Assembly: GCA_948567375.1 (NCBI GenBank)
Contig: OX419761.1
Coordinates: 8,160,243-8,224,242 of the forward strand
Source of the DNA: Lunularia cruciata
Taxonomy: Eukaryota; Streptophyta; Marchantiopsida; Lunulariales; Lunulariaceae
Length of the DNA stretch: 64,000 nt
Direction of reading: 5' to 3'
Positions 13,467-26,361 of this stretch are shown piece after piece (positions within the stretch are counted from its first letter, which is position 1; every line of letters begins with the position of its first letter). The notes under the pieces are model-generated. The model saw nothing but the letters and a program-made list of their open reading frames with translations, searched no databases and had not been told where the DNA came from. Made by a program: the position numbers and the translations under genes.

Positions 13467-16400
13467 TGTGACAACCCGGCAAATATCACTTTTGCGGTAA
13501 TTGGGTAAGTAAACTTTGTTCTTGCAGAGATACGAGTCAGAAATGTCCTAATACGAAGTCAAATAGTAACACTTGCAGTTCTTCCTGGTTGCATCTTTAA
13601 TCTCTCAGGTAGAAACCACACCCAGAAGGGAGTAACAAGCACTGACTCGCAATCTTGTCACAAATTAACACTCTATAATCACAACTCCATCAAATCTTTC
13701 CAAACAATCTTGATTGTGATGATTCAAGCTTCATTGCAAAACGACTTTGCCTCAAAATTGTGTTCCACCCCTCTACTAAAGGCACAAATTCCTTGATCAA
13801 AATTGCTTCACATCAACCTCGCACTGCACTCACAAATGCAGAATACTACCAACACTACAATTCCTCTCAAATCTGTCAAGGCATTGCTTTGATTGCACTT
13901 CACTCAAGATCAAACACACAGAATGAAGATCCAGGCTATGGAATCCAACATCCAACAAGCACAATGACTTGCACTTCAAATTTCTCCACACACTCACAAA
14001 CATAGACACAAAGTTGATACTTGGAATCAAGCTTAAGCGACGAGCACTGCTTCACAGCACTTTGCTTTATCTATTCTCAGAAATAATGAGCATTGAACAA
14101 CATAAGACTGCAAATGCCACTCTTAAATTGTGAAGCAATAGATAGTTATCTTCCTAATGCACCTCTTCCTAATGACTCTACAAACCTACAGATCCAAAAT
14201 TACAATGCACCTCTTCATATCTACCTATTCAAATCTCAAATTGGTTTCTAATCCAATCCAATGTCTACTTCTTCCTCGGCTTTCAAACCCGATCCCAAAG
14301 TAACTGTACTTCCTACTACTCTGTCCTCGGGTTTCATAACTCCTACATCTTCTACTAGATCTAACAGTTCTCTTTCTTGATCTGAAATTTCACTAGTGGG
14401 TAATCTATCTAACTCCTTATCTGCCGACCCACTTATCTCTAATGTTTCTAATGGTAACTCCAAAGACATTTGCACTCCTACCTCATCTACTTTAGGTTTG
14501 GCTCTAACGTCTTTCCGAAGTTTATCTATCTCTAATTTTACTAGATCTAATCTAATCGCAATATTGTCTTTGACTTCCAATATCTTCCTATCTACACGAG
14601 TTCTGAGACTAATCAATAGCATGTTCAAATCGGTATCCTTTGCATGTCTCCTCCTCGTCTCCTACACCAACAACTTCAACTTGTGTAGCCTTGTTTCTTC
14701 AATCCAAATACTGGCCTCTGTACTCAACATCGCATTCATCTTGATTATGATCTCCTTCAATGGCTCCAATCTCATCTTCCTTTCACGCTCTCGATCTGCA
14801 AGCCAATCTTCTCTGTACATTGCCAACTCTACCTTGAACTCGGCTTTCACAATTTCCTTCTCCTTCTCCTTCTGCACAATCTTCTCCTCCTGATTACGAA
14901 GTAACTTTTGTAATCTCTCTTCTTCTCTATATCGTACTGTCAACTCTTGCTGCCACAGTTGCTTCTTTTCTTCTACACTCTCCATCACTCTATTGAGTTC
15001 TTGTTCCTTTGCTGCTACCCTTGCTATAACATGGATGATTTCTAGTCTTGAATCATCAAACTGCTGCTTCAAGATTTTGTACTCTACTACTTGTCTTTCC
15101 CTTGCTAGGTCACTCTTCTTCACAAGTTCTTCCCAATACCTTGCTTCTCTCTTCAAGTCCTCAATAACTTGATTCTGTATTACTGCCTCCCCTCGCAGTA
15201 CTTCTCTTTCCTCCTCACCTCGGGTTATACTCTTCTTCAACTCTGAGTTCTCTTCTTCCAATCTTGCCAAAACCTGCAACACAGTCTTCATCTCCGGACA
15301 TGTTGACTGCATCTCCTTCTTCTTGTGCTCCAACTTCACCAACAATGGGCACACAATTTCTCATAGGTACTCCACTCCATCACATGCAACTACTTCCCTC
15401 TATGTAGAAATCTCCTCCCTTACCTCTTCTTCTCCCAATACTCGCCTTCTTCTCTGCAATCTTCATATCGGAATAGACGCTTCACTTCCCGAGCTAGCAT
15501 TTGCTTCTTCCTTTGCCTTACTTGGACCCGCTTCACACTTTGCCTTGCATCTCAACCAAACTCCTCTCTGAATTGTGAACTTCTTCTCCTCTGGCTCGGG
15601 TATCTTGTCCTCCAACTTTGCATTATGTTCTTCTTTGAGCTCCGAACTTCTTATTCTTCTTCTTTTGCAATAGGCACCGATGTCATCTCTCCACCTTCAT
15701 CACTATCGCTACTTGTATCTCCACTTTGCAGCATGAGCTCCGGTTCCTCCTTGTGTTTCGAGTCTTTGGACTTGCACTTGGCTTTGCCTTCCGAGTCTTC
15801 GTCTTTTAACGCGATCACCACCATGCCTCTCCTCGGGTTTCCTCTTTTGGTCTTCCGAGGTCTTGTCTTATCTTTGGCTTCTCCTTGCCGACTCCGCTTC
15901 CTTGACTTTGGAGTACTTACCTCTATCTCCACGCTCTTGCTTGTCTTCACATAGTACTCATCCGTGCTTTGGATTTGAATAATGTATTGCTGCTACTTCG
16001 CGTTGACCTCTCTTCTCAAGTCAGGATGGAAGTGAGACACCATTTTGTTGCGCTCTGCCAAATTGAGCAAATTCAACCCAAGGTAGAAATGTGCTGCAAA
16101 TGGCATGATGTACTGTGGAGGCAACTTATCCCGCAAATTCCACACCATTTGTCTCGTCCTCCCATGAAAGCACCTTGCCCAATTGATAGGTTCTCCTAAA
16201 AATATCTTATGGAAGAATACCGCTTGGTGTTTCATCACATAAGTCGTTCTCTCTGGCTTTAGGATTGCCATGAGAGCACTCACAATCCCTCTCTTCACTA
16301 GATCTTTGTAACTCTCAACCTTATACCCATTCTTTGTTCTCTTCAAAGAGAAAGCATCCCTCACTTCTTGGGTTTCTTTGGCTACTTCTTCCTTCTCCAA

Positions 16401-17050
16401 GAATGTGGCACCCTGCTCCGTGCCTGCCTCTCTGCCGAGCACCAATCTCCAATCCGACTCTGTCCAGCGAGCCGGATTTCCTCTCTTCCCACTTCCTCGG
16501 GGCCATCAAGACACTTACTCTTGATTATCTCGGTCATGAAACTTGGAAAACTCACATTCCAGTTCCATGCCAAGAATGTGATCCGAAGTTGGCTCAAGAC
16601 TTTGATTCTTGCGATCACATCTACCCTCCAAATCGCATCATTTCTCACTACAAATTCAGAGCTCTTCTTTCCTCCTCCCATCTCTCCTACTTTCTCATTG
16701 TCTCTCGGTTTCACTCTCTCAAATTCCCCTCTACACACTAGCGCGTCTTCAACTCTACTTCCCTTCCCATGATCACCTATAGGATGACTTCTCAATGGCA
16801 AAGGAAAATTGCTCAACATTGCTTCATTGTTAGCCCAATTTTTATAGAGTCGCGCCTTCTTTGTCTCTCTTCAATTCAAGTTATCACACCTCTTACATGC
16901 GCCTATCACTGTCAATTGTACTTCATGCATATGGGCTACCGGTTTTGAATGGTCCCTTCTTGAATTTTTTGCCCCAAAGAAAGGTTGTTACACTGTCTTC
17001 ACCTTGGGTTGAGCTCCCCCCGATATGAAACAAAAAATGTGGGTACCACA
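13467..17050 (-). mobile_element. 3.8-kb TGTGG-family element, copy 2
   Basis: A 3,584-bp minus-strand insertion with TGTGGTACCCACA at its start (right side) and TGTGACAACC on the plus strand at its left end. The perfect 5-bp duplication AATAT lies at 13,462-13,466 and 17,051-17,055. It carries the same two-module coding region: a globular module about 15,650-16,820 and a coiled coil about 14,250-15,354. A TATA-like box and non-coding end follow (down to 13,467). It has several breaks in the coding region. It sits in the leader of gypsy B, within roughly 70 bp of the site used by copy 1 in gypsy A. Confidence 0.78.
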
Positions 17051-17569
17051 AATATGCACTTCAACATCTTGGAGAGTTTCAAAGCAATCAAGTGGCAAAT
17101 GAAGGAATTGCAAACTCTATACAAAATTCTAGGGAGCATATAGTTTGTGGGAACACCTTACCACCTTACCATACCACCTTCTAAAAATGCTAGCTCAACA
17201 TGTGTAGCAGCCCTTAAAATAATTTAAAGCGTCTGATGTAACGCATAACCCAAGCTATCCTCTATGAAAATTTCAAGTCCAAATCTAAAACTTGAGGTTT
17301 TGCCCAAAATCACTATAATCTCCGAAATCTGTAGCTCACACAACTCTCCAAATCCTTTCATGTGTATATTATGTACAATACCATCTCAAAAACATCATAA
17401 TGAATTACATGGTATACAAATAGGTACAAGTTCTCTAACATAAGTTTAGCCCTCTTGTCCCCTAATGTTCTCTCCAAGTGAGTTCTCATAGCCTCATTTT
17501 GTCTAATATAGAATTCTATGTGGAACACTACCTTGCCTTCTAGAGGGGTCTTGACAACGGAACCAAGAA

Positions 17570-18254
17570 TATGAGCTGGTATGTCTCTCACTTAGGATGA
17601 ACCTTTGATGGCTATTATGGTAGCGCACCATGGACTAAGAAGGCAATGAACTCCAAATCCATTATACTCCTCCAAGGCTAACACTCCAAAACTCAAACCA
17701 TTGCTCACTAGAGAACTCAATGAGTAAGAGATAGTTGCAAAGGAAAGGATGATGAGTACCTCCTCACTCCTAGTTCATATACTTGTGAAATAGTTTGCAT
17801 TAAAGTTACTAATTATCGGAGGAACTCAAGTTACTTGGCTAAAAGTCAAATAAAGTCAAAAGTCTAAAGGAATGTCCATACTCATGGGAATATTCTCCTA
17901 ACCATGTGGTCTTATCTTGACCTAACCACTAAGTCAAGGATTTCTTCATATTGGCTATCCTTGAACTATATAAGAATCCAAAACAAAAAGGCTTGTGGGG
18001 CCAAGGATTCTTAACTTTTTCTCACAGCAAAATGCCTAGGAATAATACCAAGACCACTAGAATCCAAAATAGTGGTGCTCACTATTTCCACTTTGTCTAA
18101 AGTAAAGTCATCTCTATCTTAGCTATGACTAAATTTAGCTAATCCTGACTAATGTAGTACCATCCTTTATCTCTATATAAGTAACACCACTCAAGTACTT
18201 GTAATACCAAACTAAATATCACACTAGCACAAACATGCACAAATGGGTGTTATA
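17570..18254 (-). repeat. 5' LTR of gypsy element B
   Basis: A 685-bp LTR matching those of C along its full length. The leader and a primer-binding-like motif lie on its left. LINE-1 sequence begins at 18,255 on its right. Confidence 0.85.
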
Positions 18255-21200
18255 GCCCATGTAGGAGGATGAGTTATCACGCCTTCCAAAATTGCATCAC
18301 ATGTAGGATGTGTAACCACACCATCAGCCACTATCACTTCATTATCTCAAACCAAGTCTAAGTCTGCTCTACACGTGTCATCTACAAACAATATGAATGC
18401 TTCCTCCAAGCAAGTTATCCACTCTCTCATGCCATAGCAAACACTATATCCCTATTGGCATGATGTGTAACTATCCTCTTTCTTCCATAAGGACACCATG
18501 TTATATGGACCGTTGTTACATCTAGTGTAGAACCACACTCACAAGTCAGTAACAAAGATGCAAATCGATGGACCAAACTTAGGCAAAACCTCATTGTTAT
18601 AGATAAAGTGGTTGATGTAAGTCAAAATTCCCTAATCCTTGGTCAAGCTAGGATCCAAGAGCATGTACTATTGCCAAAGAAAGAGCAAAGATGTGCTCTA
18701 GTGGCCCAAGGAATGGATGAGTCAACTAAGAGAGAATGTAGCATATGTTGATGTTGTTGCTCCATCAAGGAACACTGCAAACCTTTGTTTCAATTTGATG
18801 GTAGTGAAGTAAAGGATGGAATGTCCTCCCATGCCCTTGGAGATAGACCATGTCTTGTCCTCCATAATAACACTTGGAGAGGAAAAGATCCCTCCTCCAC
18901 CTTGGTCTCATAAGTCTCCAAAATTGGCCTATCAACAACCACAAAATGGGAGGAAAGTAGTGGTGCCAAGAGAGCCTAATTACTCAAAAAATGCTATAGG
19001 TGCTATCTCCACCATAGAAAATAGGCCTACCCCTTCGCACAAGATTGGTTGAGAAGTTTATTCATATGCTAAATCCCCAATCACACACTCAAATGTCCCT
19101 GGCTAATGATATCACCAAAGACTCTTATAATCCTCCAATCAAAAGCTCTCAAATGTGATAAGAAAGTCAAGGAAGAGGGAACCGTGCAAAGAAGGTAAGT
19201 TGGTCAAGGGGCAATACTAGAGGAGAGTATAACAAATGCCACCTATTGATCTTCTAGTAGAGGAAGGTCATCTACATGGAGAACATCCTCTATGAGAGCA
19301 ATGTCTAAGAAGCATGTGACAAAGTCCTTGGATCCTATTGGCACTCCAAGAATACATAGTCCATCTATAGATGTGAGCTCTAAAATGAGCCATGGCAAAC
19401 AAAGGTCCACCTAAAGGATCTTCATGTCATGTACCAACAATTGATTCCAAGATGATGACTTGTGGTACCCACAATTTTTGTTTTTTTTTTGAAATTTGGA
19501 AGAAGTGTATAGAGAAGTCGAATTGCACCTATATGGCTGAAAAAGGCAAAGAAAAGTGTCCTTGGGATGAATCCCAAAGTAACGTGGCTTTGGGTCATAA
19601 GGCAAGATACTTTGAATTGCCTTGTCAACATACAACCCGAAGTAAGGAGTCTTCATGTTGGGAGTGCTCAACCCAAGGCGAGGACAATGTAACAAATTTC
19701 CTTTGGGGCAAGACATTCAAGAAGAGACCGTTCAAAAATGGTGGTCATACGCGTGAAGGACACTTGACAGTGATAGGAGCATGCAAGAGGTGTGATTTCT
19801 TGGTAGAAACTCAAATTGAAGAAAGACAAAGAAGGCACGACTTTATAAAAATTGAGCTAAAGACGAAGCGATGACAAGAAATTTTCCCTTGCTGTTAAGA
19901 AGTCGTCCTGCAGGAGATCATGGGAAGGGAAGTAGAGTTGAAGATGCACTGGTGTGTAGAGAAGAATTCAAGAGAGTTAATCCGAGAATCAGTAGGAAGA
20001 ATAGTCCCCAGTCCAAAGTAGAAGAGAGAAAGATGGTAGGAGGGAAGAAGAATTCTGAATTTTCAGTGAGAAATCATGCGATTCGGAGGTTAGATGTGAT
20101 TGCAAGAATTGAAGTCTTGAGCAAGCTTTGGATTACATTCTTGGCATGGAACTGGAATGTTAGCTTTCTAGGGTTCATGATTGAGACCATCAAGAGTAAG
20201 TGTCTTGATGGTCCCAAGGAAGAAGGGAAGAGAGGTAATCCGGCTCGCTGGACAGAGTCGGACTTGAGGTTAGTACTCAGAAGAGAAGTAGGCATGGAGC
20301 ATGGTGCCACATTCTTGGGGAAGGGTGAAGTAGCAGAAGAAACCTAGGAGGTGAGAGATGCTTTATCTTCAAAGCGCACGAAGAATGTTACAAAGTAGAG
20401 AGCTATATGGATCTTGTCAAGAGAGGGATCATGAGTGCTCTAATGGTAATCTTAAATCCGGAGAGAATGACTTATGTGATGAAGCACCAAGCGGTGTTCT
20501 TCCATAAGATATTTGCAGGAGAGCCAATTAATTAGGCGAAGTGTTTTCATGGGAGAACGAGACAGATGGTGTGGAATTTGCAAGATAAGTCACCTCCACA
20601 TTACATTGTGCCGTTTGCAGCCCATTTCTATCTGGAGGTGAACTTGCTCAATGTAGCAGAGCACAATAGGATGGTGTCGCATTTCCATCCCAACTTAAGA
20701 AGAGATGTTGACGCGGAGGAGCAGCAATAGATTCTTCAGATCAGAAGTAGTGATGAGTACTACGTGCAGACGGGGAAGAGTGTGCAATTGGAAGTGAGTA
20801 CTCCAAAGTCTAAGAAGAGGAGTCGGCAAGGAGAAGAAGAAGAAGAAGTCAAGAAAGCAAGACCTCGGAAGGCTAGAAGGGTAAACCTGAGGAAAGGAAT
20901 GGTGGTAATCACGTTGTCAGAGGAAGAATTGGAAGGCAAAGTCGAGTGCAAGTCCAAAGACTTGGAAAGAGATGAAGAACCCAAGTTCACATTGCAGAGT
21001 GGAGACACAAGGAGTGATAGTGACGATGGAAGGGAGATGACATTGGTACCTGAGGAAGAGGAAGTCAAGATGGAGATGGAGGAGAAAGGTAACTCAAAAT
21101 TGGAAGACGAAGTGCCAGAGCAAGAGGAGAAGAGAGTTACCATTCAAAGAGGAGTTCGTTCCAAATGAAAGGCAAAGTGTGGAGCAGGGCCAAGTAAGGT

Positions 21201-24200
21201 AAGAGAAGGGGAGGATGAAAGTTTGGGGAGCAAAGCATCCATTCCTATAAGGCGACTATGGCTTAGAAGGCAAGTGTCGAGTGAGGAAGAGGTGAAGATG
21301 GAGATCGCTTTGCAAGTCGAGGTAAATCCGAGTGAAGGAATAAAGTACCTATGGGAGGTTGTAAGCCTATTATTAGTAAAGTTAGAGCACATGAAGAAGG
21401 AGATGCAGTCAAAGTGTCCGGAGGTGAAAATTGTGTTGCAGGTGTTAGCAAGATTCGAAGAAGAAAACTTGGAATTAAAGAAGAGTATAATCCGAGGTGA
21501 GGAGGAAAGGGAAGTACTACGAGTAGATGCAGTAGTACAGAATCAAGTGATTGAGAACTTGAGGAGAGAAGCAAGGAATAGGGAGGAACTAATAGAGCAG
21601 AACGTCATAGCAAGGGAAAGACAAATAGCTGAGTATGAAATCTTGAAGCAGCAATTTGCTGATTCGAGACTAGAAATTATCCATGCTATGGCAAGAGTAG
21701 CAGAGAAGGAGCAAGAGCTCGATAGGGTGATAGAGAGTATAGAGGAGAAGAAGCAACTGTGGCAATGAGAGTTGATAGTGAGATATAGAGAGGAAGAAAG
21801 GTTGAGAGAGTTACTTTGCAATCAAGAGGAAAAGATTGTGCAGAAAGAGAAGGAGGAGGAAGCTGTGAAAGCCAAGTTTGAAGCAAAATTGGCAATGTAC
21901 AGAGAAGACTGGCTTGCAGATTGAGAACTGGAGAGAAAAATGAGATTGGAGCCATTAAAGAAGATTGTGATCAAGATGAATGCAATGCTAAGTACAGAGG
22001 CTAGTGTGCGCATTGAAGAAACAAGACTGCACAAGTTGAAGTTGTTGGTGCAGGAGACAAGGAGGAGAAATGCAAAGGACAAAGACTTGAATGCCTTACC
22101 TATCAATCTAAGAACTTGTGTAGATAGAAAGATATCAGAGGTAGAAGACAATATCACAATCAGATTAGACTTAGTCAAATTAGAGATAGATAAACTTTGG
22201 AAGGATGTCAGAGCAAACCCAAAGTAGATAACAAAGAAGTGCAGATGTCTTTGAAGTTACCATTGGAGACATTGGAGAAGAGTGGGTCGGAAGATAAGGA
22301 GTTAGATAGATTACCCACTAGTGGAATTGCAGATCAGGAAAGAGAACTGTTAGATTTGGTAGAGGAATTAGGAGTTGTGAAACCCAAGGATAGAGTAGTA
22401 GTGAGTGAAGTTACTTCGGGTTCAGGTTTGAAAGCCGAGGAATAAGTAGACATCGGATCAGATTAGAAAAAAAATTGAGATTTGAAGAGGCAGATATGAA
22501 GAGGTGCATTGTCATTTTGGATCTACAGGTTTGTAGAGTTGTTAGGAAATGGTATTTTTGTTAGAACCATTGTTTGCTTCACTATTTAAGAGTGACATTT
22601 GTAATCATATGTTGTTTAATGCTCATAATTTTTGAGAATAGATAAAGCAAAGTGCTGTGAAGTAGTGCTCGTCGCTTGAGCTTGATTCCAAGTATCAACT
22701 TTGTGTCTATGTTTGTGAGTGTGTGGAGAAATTCAAAGTGCAAGTCAGTGTGTCTGTGGATGTTGGATTCCATAGCCTTGATCTTCATTCTGTATGTGTG
22801 ATCCTAAGTGAAGTGCAATTGGAGTAATGCGTTGATAGATCTGAGAGGAATTGTAGTGTTGGTAGCATTCTATATCTGTGAGTGCAATGCAAAGTTGATG
22901 TGAAGCAATTTTGATCAAGGAAGTTGTGCCTTCAGTGGAGGGGTAGAACACACTTTTGAGGCAAGCTCATTTTGCAGTGAAGTGCCATTTTTGGGAGAGC
23001 TTGAATCATCACAATCAAGATTGTTTGGAAAGATTTGATGGAGTTGTGATTAAGAAGTGTAATTCGTGAGAAGACTGCAAATCAATGCTTGTTACTCTCT
23101 TCTGGGTGTGGTTTCTACTTGAGAGATCAAAGATGCAACCAAGAAGAACTACATTGTGACATTTTACTTTGTATTTGGACATTTCTGATTGGTATCTCTA
23201 CGGGAACAAACTTTACTTACTTGATTACCGCAAAAGTGATATTTGCTAGGTTGTCACATGACTCCCTGCCATTACTACCCATGTTGCTAGTAAAGGGAAG
23301 CAAGAGAGCTATAGAATGCCTACACAAAGGAAATGAGACTCACAAAGGATCCACCAGCCTCCCTAAGCTCTCTAAAAGATAGATGCCCAAGAATTGCTAT
23401 TAAAAGCATTCATAACATCCACTTGTAGGACAATCCACTTTGTATGGATATCTAGGAGTGCTCTTATGCCTAAAGAAATAGCCTTGCAACCTCCTAATGT
23501 AGTTACTCCAAATTGATGTGGACTTAGGTGCTCTTGGAAGTGATATCAATACTAAAGGACAACGGTGCAACTAACCAAGCTCAAAAAGATCTCTCCAATA
23601 GTAGTTGTTCTAATGCACTCCATGCACTTCTCCATCACAAGAAGTTGACTAGCTCCTAACACTTGACTAATTGACATAGGAATATTTATCCTTGCTATTG
23701 TTGCAACCACTTTAAATAACTCAATAAATCAACTAGAAGGATTATATGCTTGATAGTAATCTCTAAGATACTTATATACCATTCCTAACAAGCCTCTTGA
23801 GAAGAGGTGAGAGGCAATGGACAACACTTGTGCAAAAAGTGACTTATCAAGACATAAAGATTGCTCAGCTTGATTATCTAAGACCTCTAATGGTACTCCC
23901 TCTCCTGCCATGGGATGTAGTGAGCATCAGGGAGAGATAGTCTCATCAAAGGGACTAGTCATAGACAAAGGGTGTAGTGCTTGTGTTGCTCTACGATACT
24001 TGTGTTGCTCCTACACCATTGTAATCAAGTGGACTCTATGGTATCCTATGGAAAAAATTTTCTCCTTAATGCAGCCCTACCCGACTCCTCCTATAAGGCA
24101 GCCCAATCTCCTTCTTGGAATTGACAAAATCTAACAGCCACTTTTCTATGCCTTGCAGGTCCCTCTAGCATAATGAAGACACAATTGAGGGATTAATAGG

Positions 24201-25090
24201 AATAAGAACCATGCTAACTTGTCCAAGGATCACATGCCAAATGATTAAATGGTAGGCAAAAAGCTTGTCTAGCCTCATCATGGAGTGTATGGGGTAGCCT
24301 ATGGAATAGATGTGGACATGGAAAACTCCAGATAACCCCAAAATACAACCTTCTTGAGATACTAACCACTCTTATGACTTGATCGGTATCCTTGGAATGG
24401 TAAACAAAGGGATAGAGGAAGTGTGCATAATCCCAAGTGTCATTGCTGTTGATGTGATTGTTTGCCTCACATGAGCATCCCAACTGGTCCAATCATAGTC
24501 CTTTTGCATCCTTCCCATATGGTACCCCATGTAAGGTAAAGTATTGATGACACATTGGGCATAGTGTATTCCGAGCCGCTCTAGGCGGCCCCACATAGGG
24601 AAGTGTAGCCATAGCACAAGAGTAAAGATCGTAACACATGATGCTCCTCTCCACATCTACTCGTACATGCAAAACCACAACCCTCACATCCCAACGTGCA
24701 TGAGTAAATACAATTTCCCTAAACCCTAAAAACTATAAATTCTCATAAATTTCAATTTTGGTCTCCAAAACTTTCCAACTAAGTTCTCATGGAACTCAAG
24801 CATGAATACCACAAAATTAGAAATGAAAATTCCTGACCCATCACTTCCAATATGAAGTATTCACTCTAAACACTAGAATACCTAAAAATACTTTTAACTT
24901 TATACTCAATTCTCCATAGCCTTGAATCTAGATACCAATAGAGCAGAAATTAAAAAACAAACAGAATTGACTTCACTTTTATGAGGTATGGAGATGAACT
25001 CTAAAACTCTAGAATATCCTCTCCTCATTTCTCCCTCTCCTTATCCCTCCCCCCTCCTCTCCTCCCGTTCCCTCTCCTCTCCAAGTTGTA
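18255..25090 (-). mobile_element. LINE-1: non-LTR retrotransposon with reverse transcriptase, minus strand, broken
   Basis: Homologous along its length to LINE-2 (42,640-46,230). It is split by 3.8-kb copy 3, leaving 23,264-25,090 (5' part) and 18,255-19,460 (3' part). The 5' end has a purine-rich leader, then a reading frame with an early Cys-x2-Cys zinc-finger-like motif (near 24,590) and the RT motif A region with VDVMNAFNS (near 23,420). After copy 3 the GGPLFAMAHFRA motif-B region is followed at once by the thumb region ILGVPIGS. The DD motif-C segment seen in LINE-2 has therefore been deleted here. The C-terminal cluster CECGSTLD...H...C is present near 18,510-18,560. Many in-frame stops mark it as a dead copy. 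Gypsy B lies against its 3' part, so the last portion is outside the window. Confidence 0.75.
19461..23258 (+). mobile_element. 3.8-kb TGTGG-family element, copy 3
   Basis: A 3,798-bp plus-strand insertion starting TGTGGTACCCACA and ending GGTTGTCACA, with the perfect 5-bp duplication TGACT at 19,456-19,460 and 23,259-23,263. The pre-insertion sequence is recognisable in LINE-2, which confirms both edges. The globular module lies at about 19,870-21,170 and the coiled-coil module at about 21,220-22,445. A TATTTAAG-type box lies near 22,583, and the non-coding end runs to 23,258. It has roughly six or more breaks. No LTR pair is seen inside. Confidence 0.8.
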
Positions 25091-25690
25091 GGAAGGTGAA
25101 CTATAGTTCCCTCCGACTAGAAAAGGCAAACGTGTCGCAAGTGAAAGATATGCTACTAGCATACTGAAAGCTTGGATCAGTTTGTGGTCACGCTTCCGAT
25201 ACCTGTATGTATACGCTTTCTATTCTTCATCTTTCCAACATAATCGGGCTATATGTAATCACAGTACACTTAGTTGGTAGATCTCGACCATTTAATCGAA
25301 AGTTGGAAAGCGCCGATGAGTGAAAGAAAGAAGAAAAGGTGACAGCGTAACAAATTCGAGGGATAGGAAGACTTCAAGGGAGACACAAAAGAAATAAAAA
25401 GAAGCTAGACTCTAATATCGATACGAGAAATTTGATTCCTTGCACCTAATATAACTGAACTATGCAAATCGAAAGGTTTAATTACCTACTGGCAGATCCC
25501 GAGAAAATATCACGTAATTACTCTCTTCTCTTATTGATTACACAAAGAAAACGAAAGTAGAAGAAAAGAAAAGAAACGTACATAATTTCAACAGAAAATT
25601 CCACAGTCTTACGTTCCGGCTAAGAAGAAACAACAGGTAACTGGTCCTCACTAACCGTAACAGGGACAATTTGCTCGGGTAAGCTCCGTT
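25091..25690. other. Intergenic, no feature recognised
   Basis: This stretch lies between the purine-rich end of LINE-1 and the 5' flank of the phosphatase gene. I see no repeat match to the rest of the window, no convincing ORF and no RNA gene. It marks the start of the low-repeat island. Confidence 0.4.
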
Positions 25691-26361
25691 ACGTTAGCTG
25701 CTATGGCAACCTGCCTGTCTGTCCATCCATCCTAGCAAGGGACCGGACCTCCCCTCTCTCTCGTGGCTTTCTGTCCCGTCTCTACCTTCCTCTTTGTGTT
25801 GGAGAAGCCTCATTTCAATCTCAGATCTCTCACACCAGCTCAATCCTCGTTTAAATTTCGGGCAATCGTGGCGGATCGCACTTTCTGCGAGGTCCGTTTC
25901 CGATGGTGTTGATCAATTATTATATATTTCGGTGATAGATTTGAATTGTCTTGACATTCGAATTTTGGGTCAAGGATAGCTCCGGGCTTTGAACTGCTGA
26001 AATGGGTTCATGTCTCTGGGTTCTTTCCGTGCAGATATATGTGGAGCAAGATCTGCTGATATTCTTCCAGTAAGAGTTACAACTAGAAGCACTTGTTTGT
26101 GACTTGGAACCTCCGAACTGTAGTGGTGGTCCAGAGGAGTGGCAGGGGAAGGGCAGAGGTTTGGGATCTCATATTTGCGGAATGACCTAAGAGGCGAAGG
26201 ATCTCTGTTTATCGTTCTGGGTGGACTTGGTCGGATTCTTCTTGTTTACTTCCATGCCAGACATTCTTTCTGGCTAATGAGCCAACTTGCCGAACTTTTA
26301 GACAAATTTGTTATTTCTGGAATTTAGAAGACTGAGGTTCTGCTACAAACTCCGAGCAGTC
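25691..26361 (+). promoter_or_regulatory. Putative promoter and 5' untranslated region of the phosphatase gene
   Basis: A pyrimidine-rich stretch (about 25,747-25,800, CCTCCCCTCTCTCTC type) resembles the Y-patch seen near many plant transcription starts. No clear TATA box stands out. Short upstream ORFs occur (for example from 25,794). A possible 5'-UTR intron would run from the GT after GCGAG near 25,893 to the TTTCCGTGCAG near 26,033, but the donor is weak. Transcript data would be needed to place the start site. The assignment rests mainly on position before the gene. Confidence 0.35.

Larger units (their letters stand above)
5114..18254 (-). mobile_element. Ty3/Gypsy element B, old, nested host of two other insertions
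   Basis: This is a minus-strand gypsy element of the same family as C. Its 3' LTR is 5,114-5,666 and its 5' LTR is 17,570-18,254. Integrase to gag homology runs through about 5,670-12,440, followed by the region matching the extra zinc-knuckle ORF (about 12,630-13,140) and the leader. It is interrupted by the short relative of the 3.8-kb family (5,895-7,716, duplication ATTAC) and by 3.8-kb copy 2 (13,467-17,050, duplication AATAT). Coding homology to C is clear throughout, but the frame is heavily broken (well over ten breaks). The two LTRs are diverged, so it is old. Its right end lies directly against LINE-1 sequence. Confidence 0.85.

Noticed and set aside
25020-25090. A CT-rich run that might be a promoter Y-patch or triplex-forming tract
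   Set aside because: It is the purine-rich leader of LINE-1 read on the other strand, and a matching stretch occurs in LINE-2 near 42,650.
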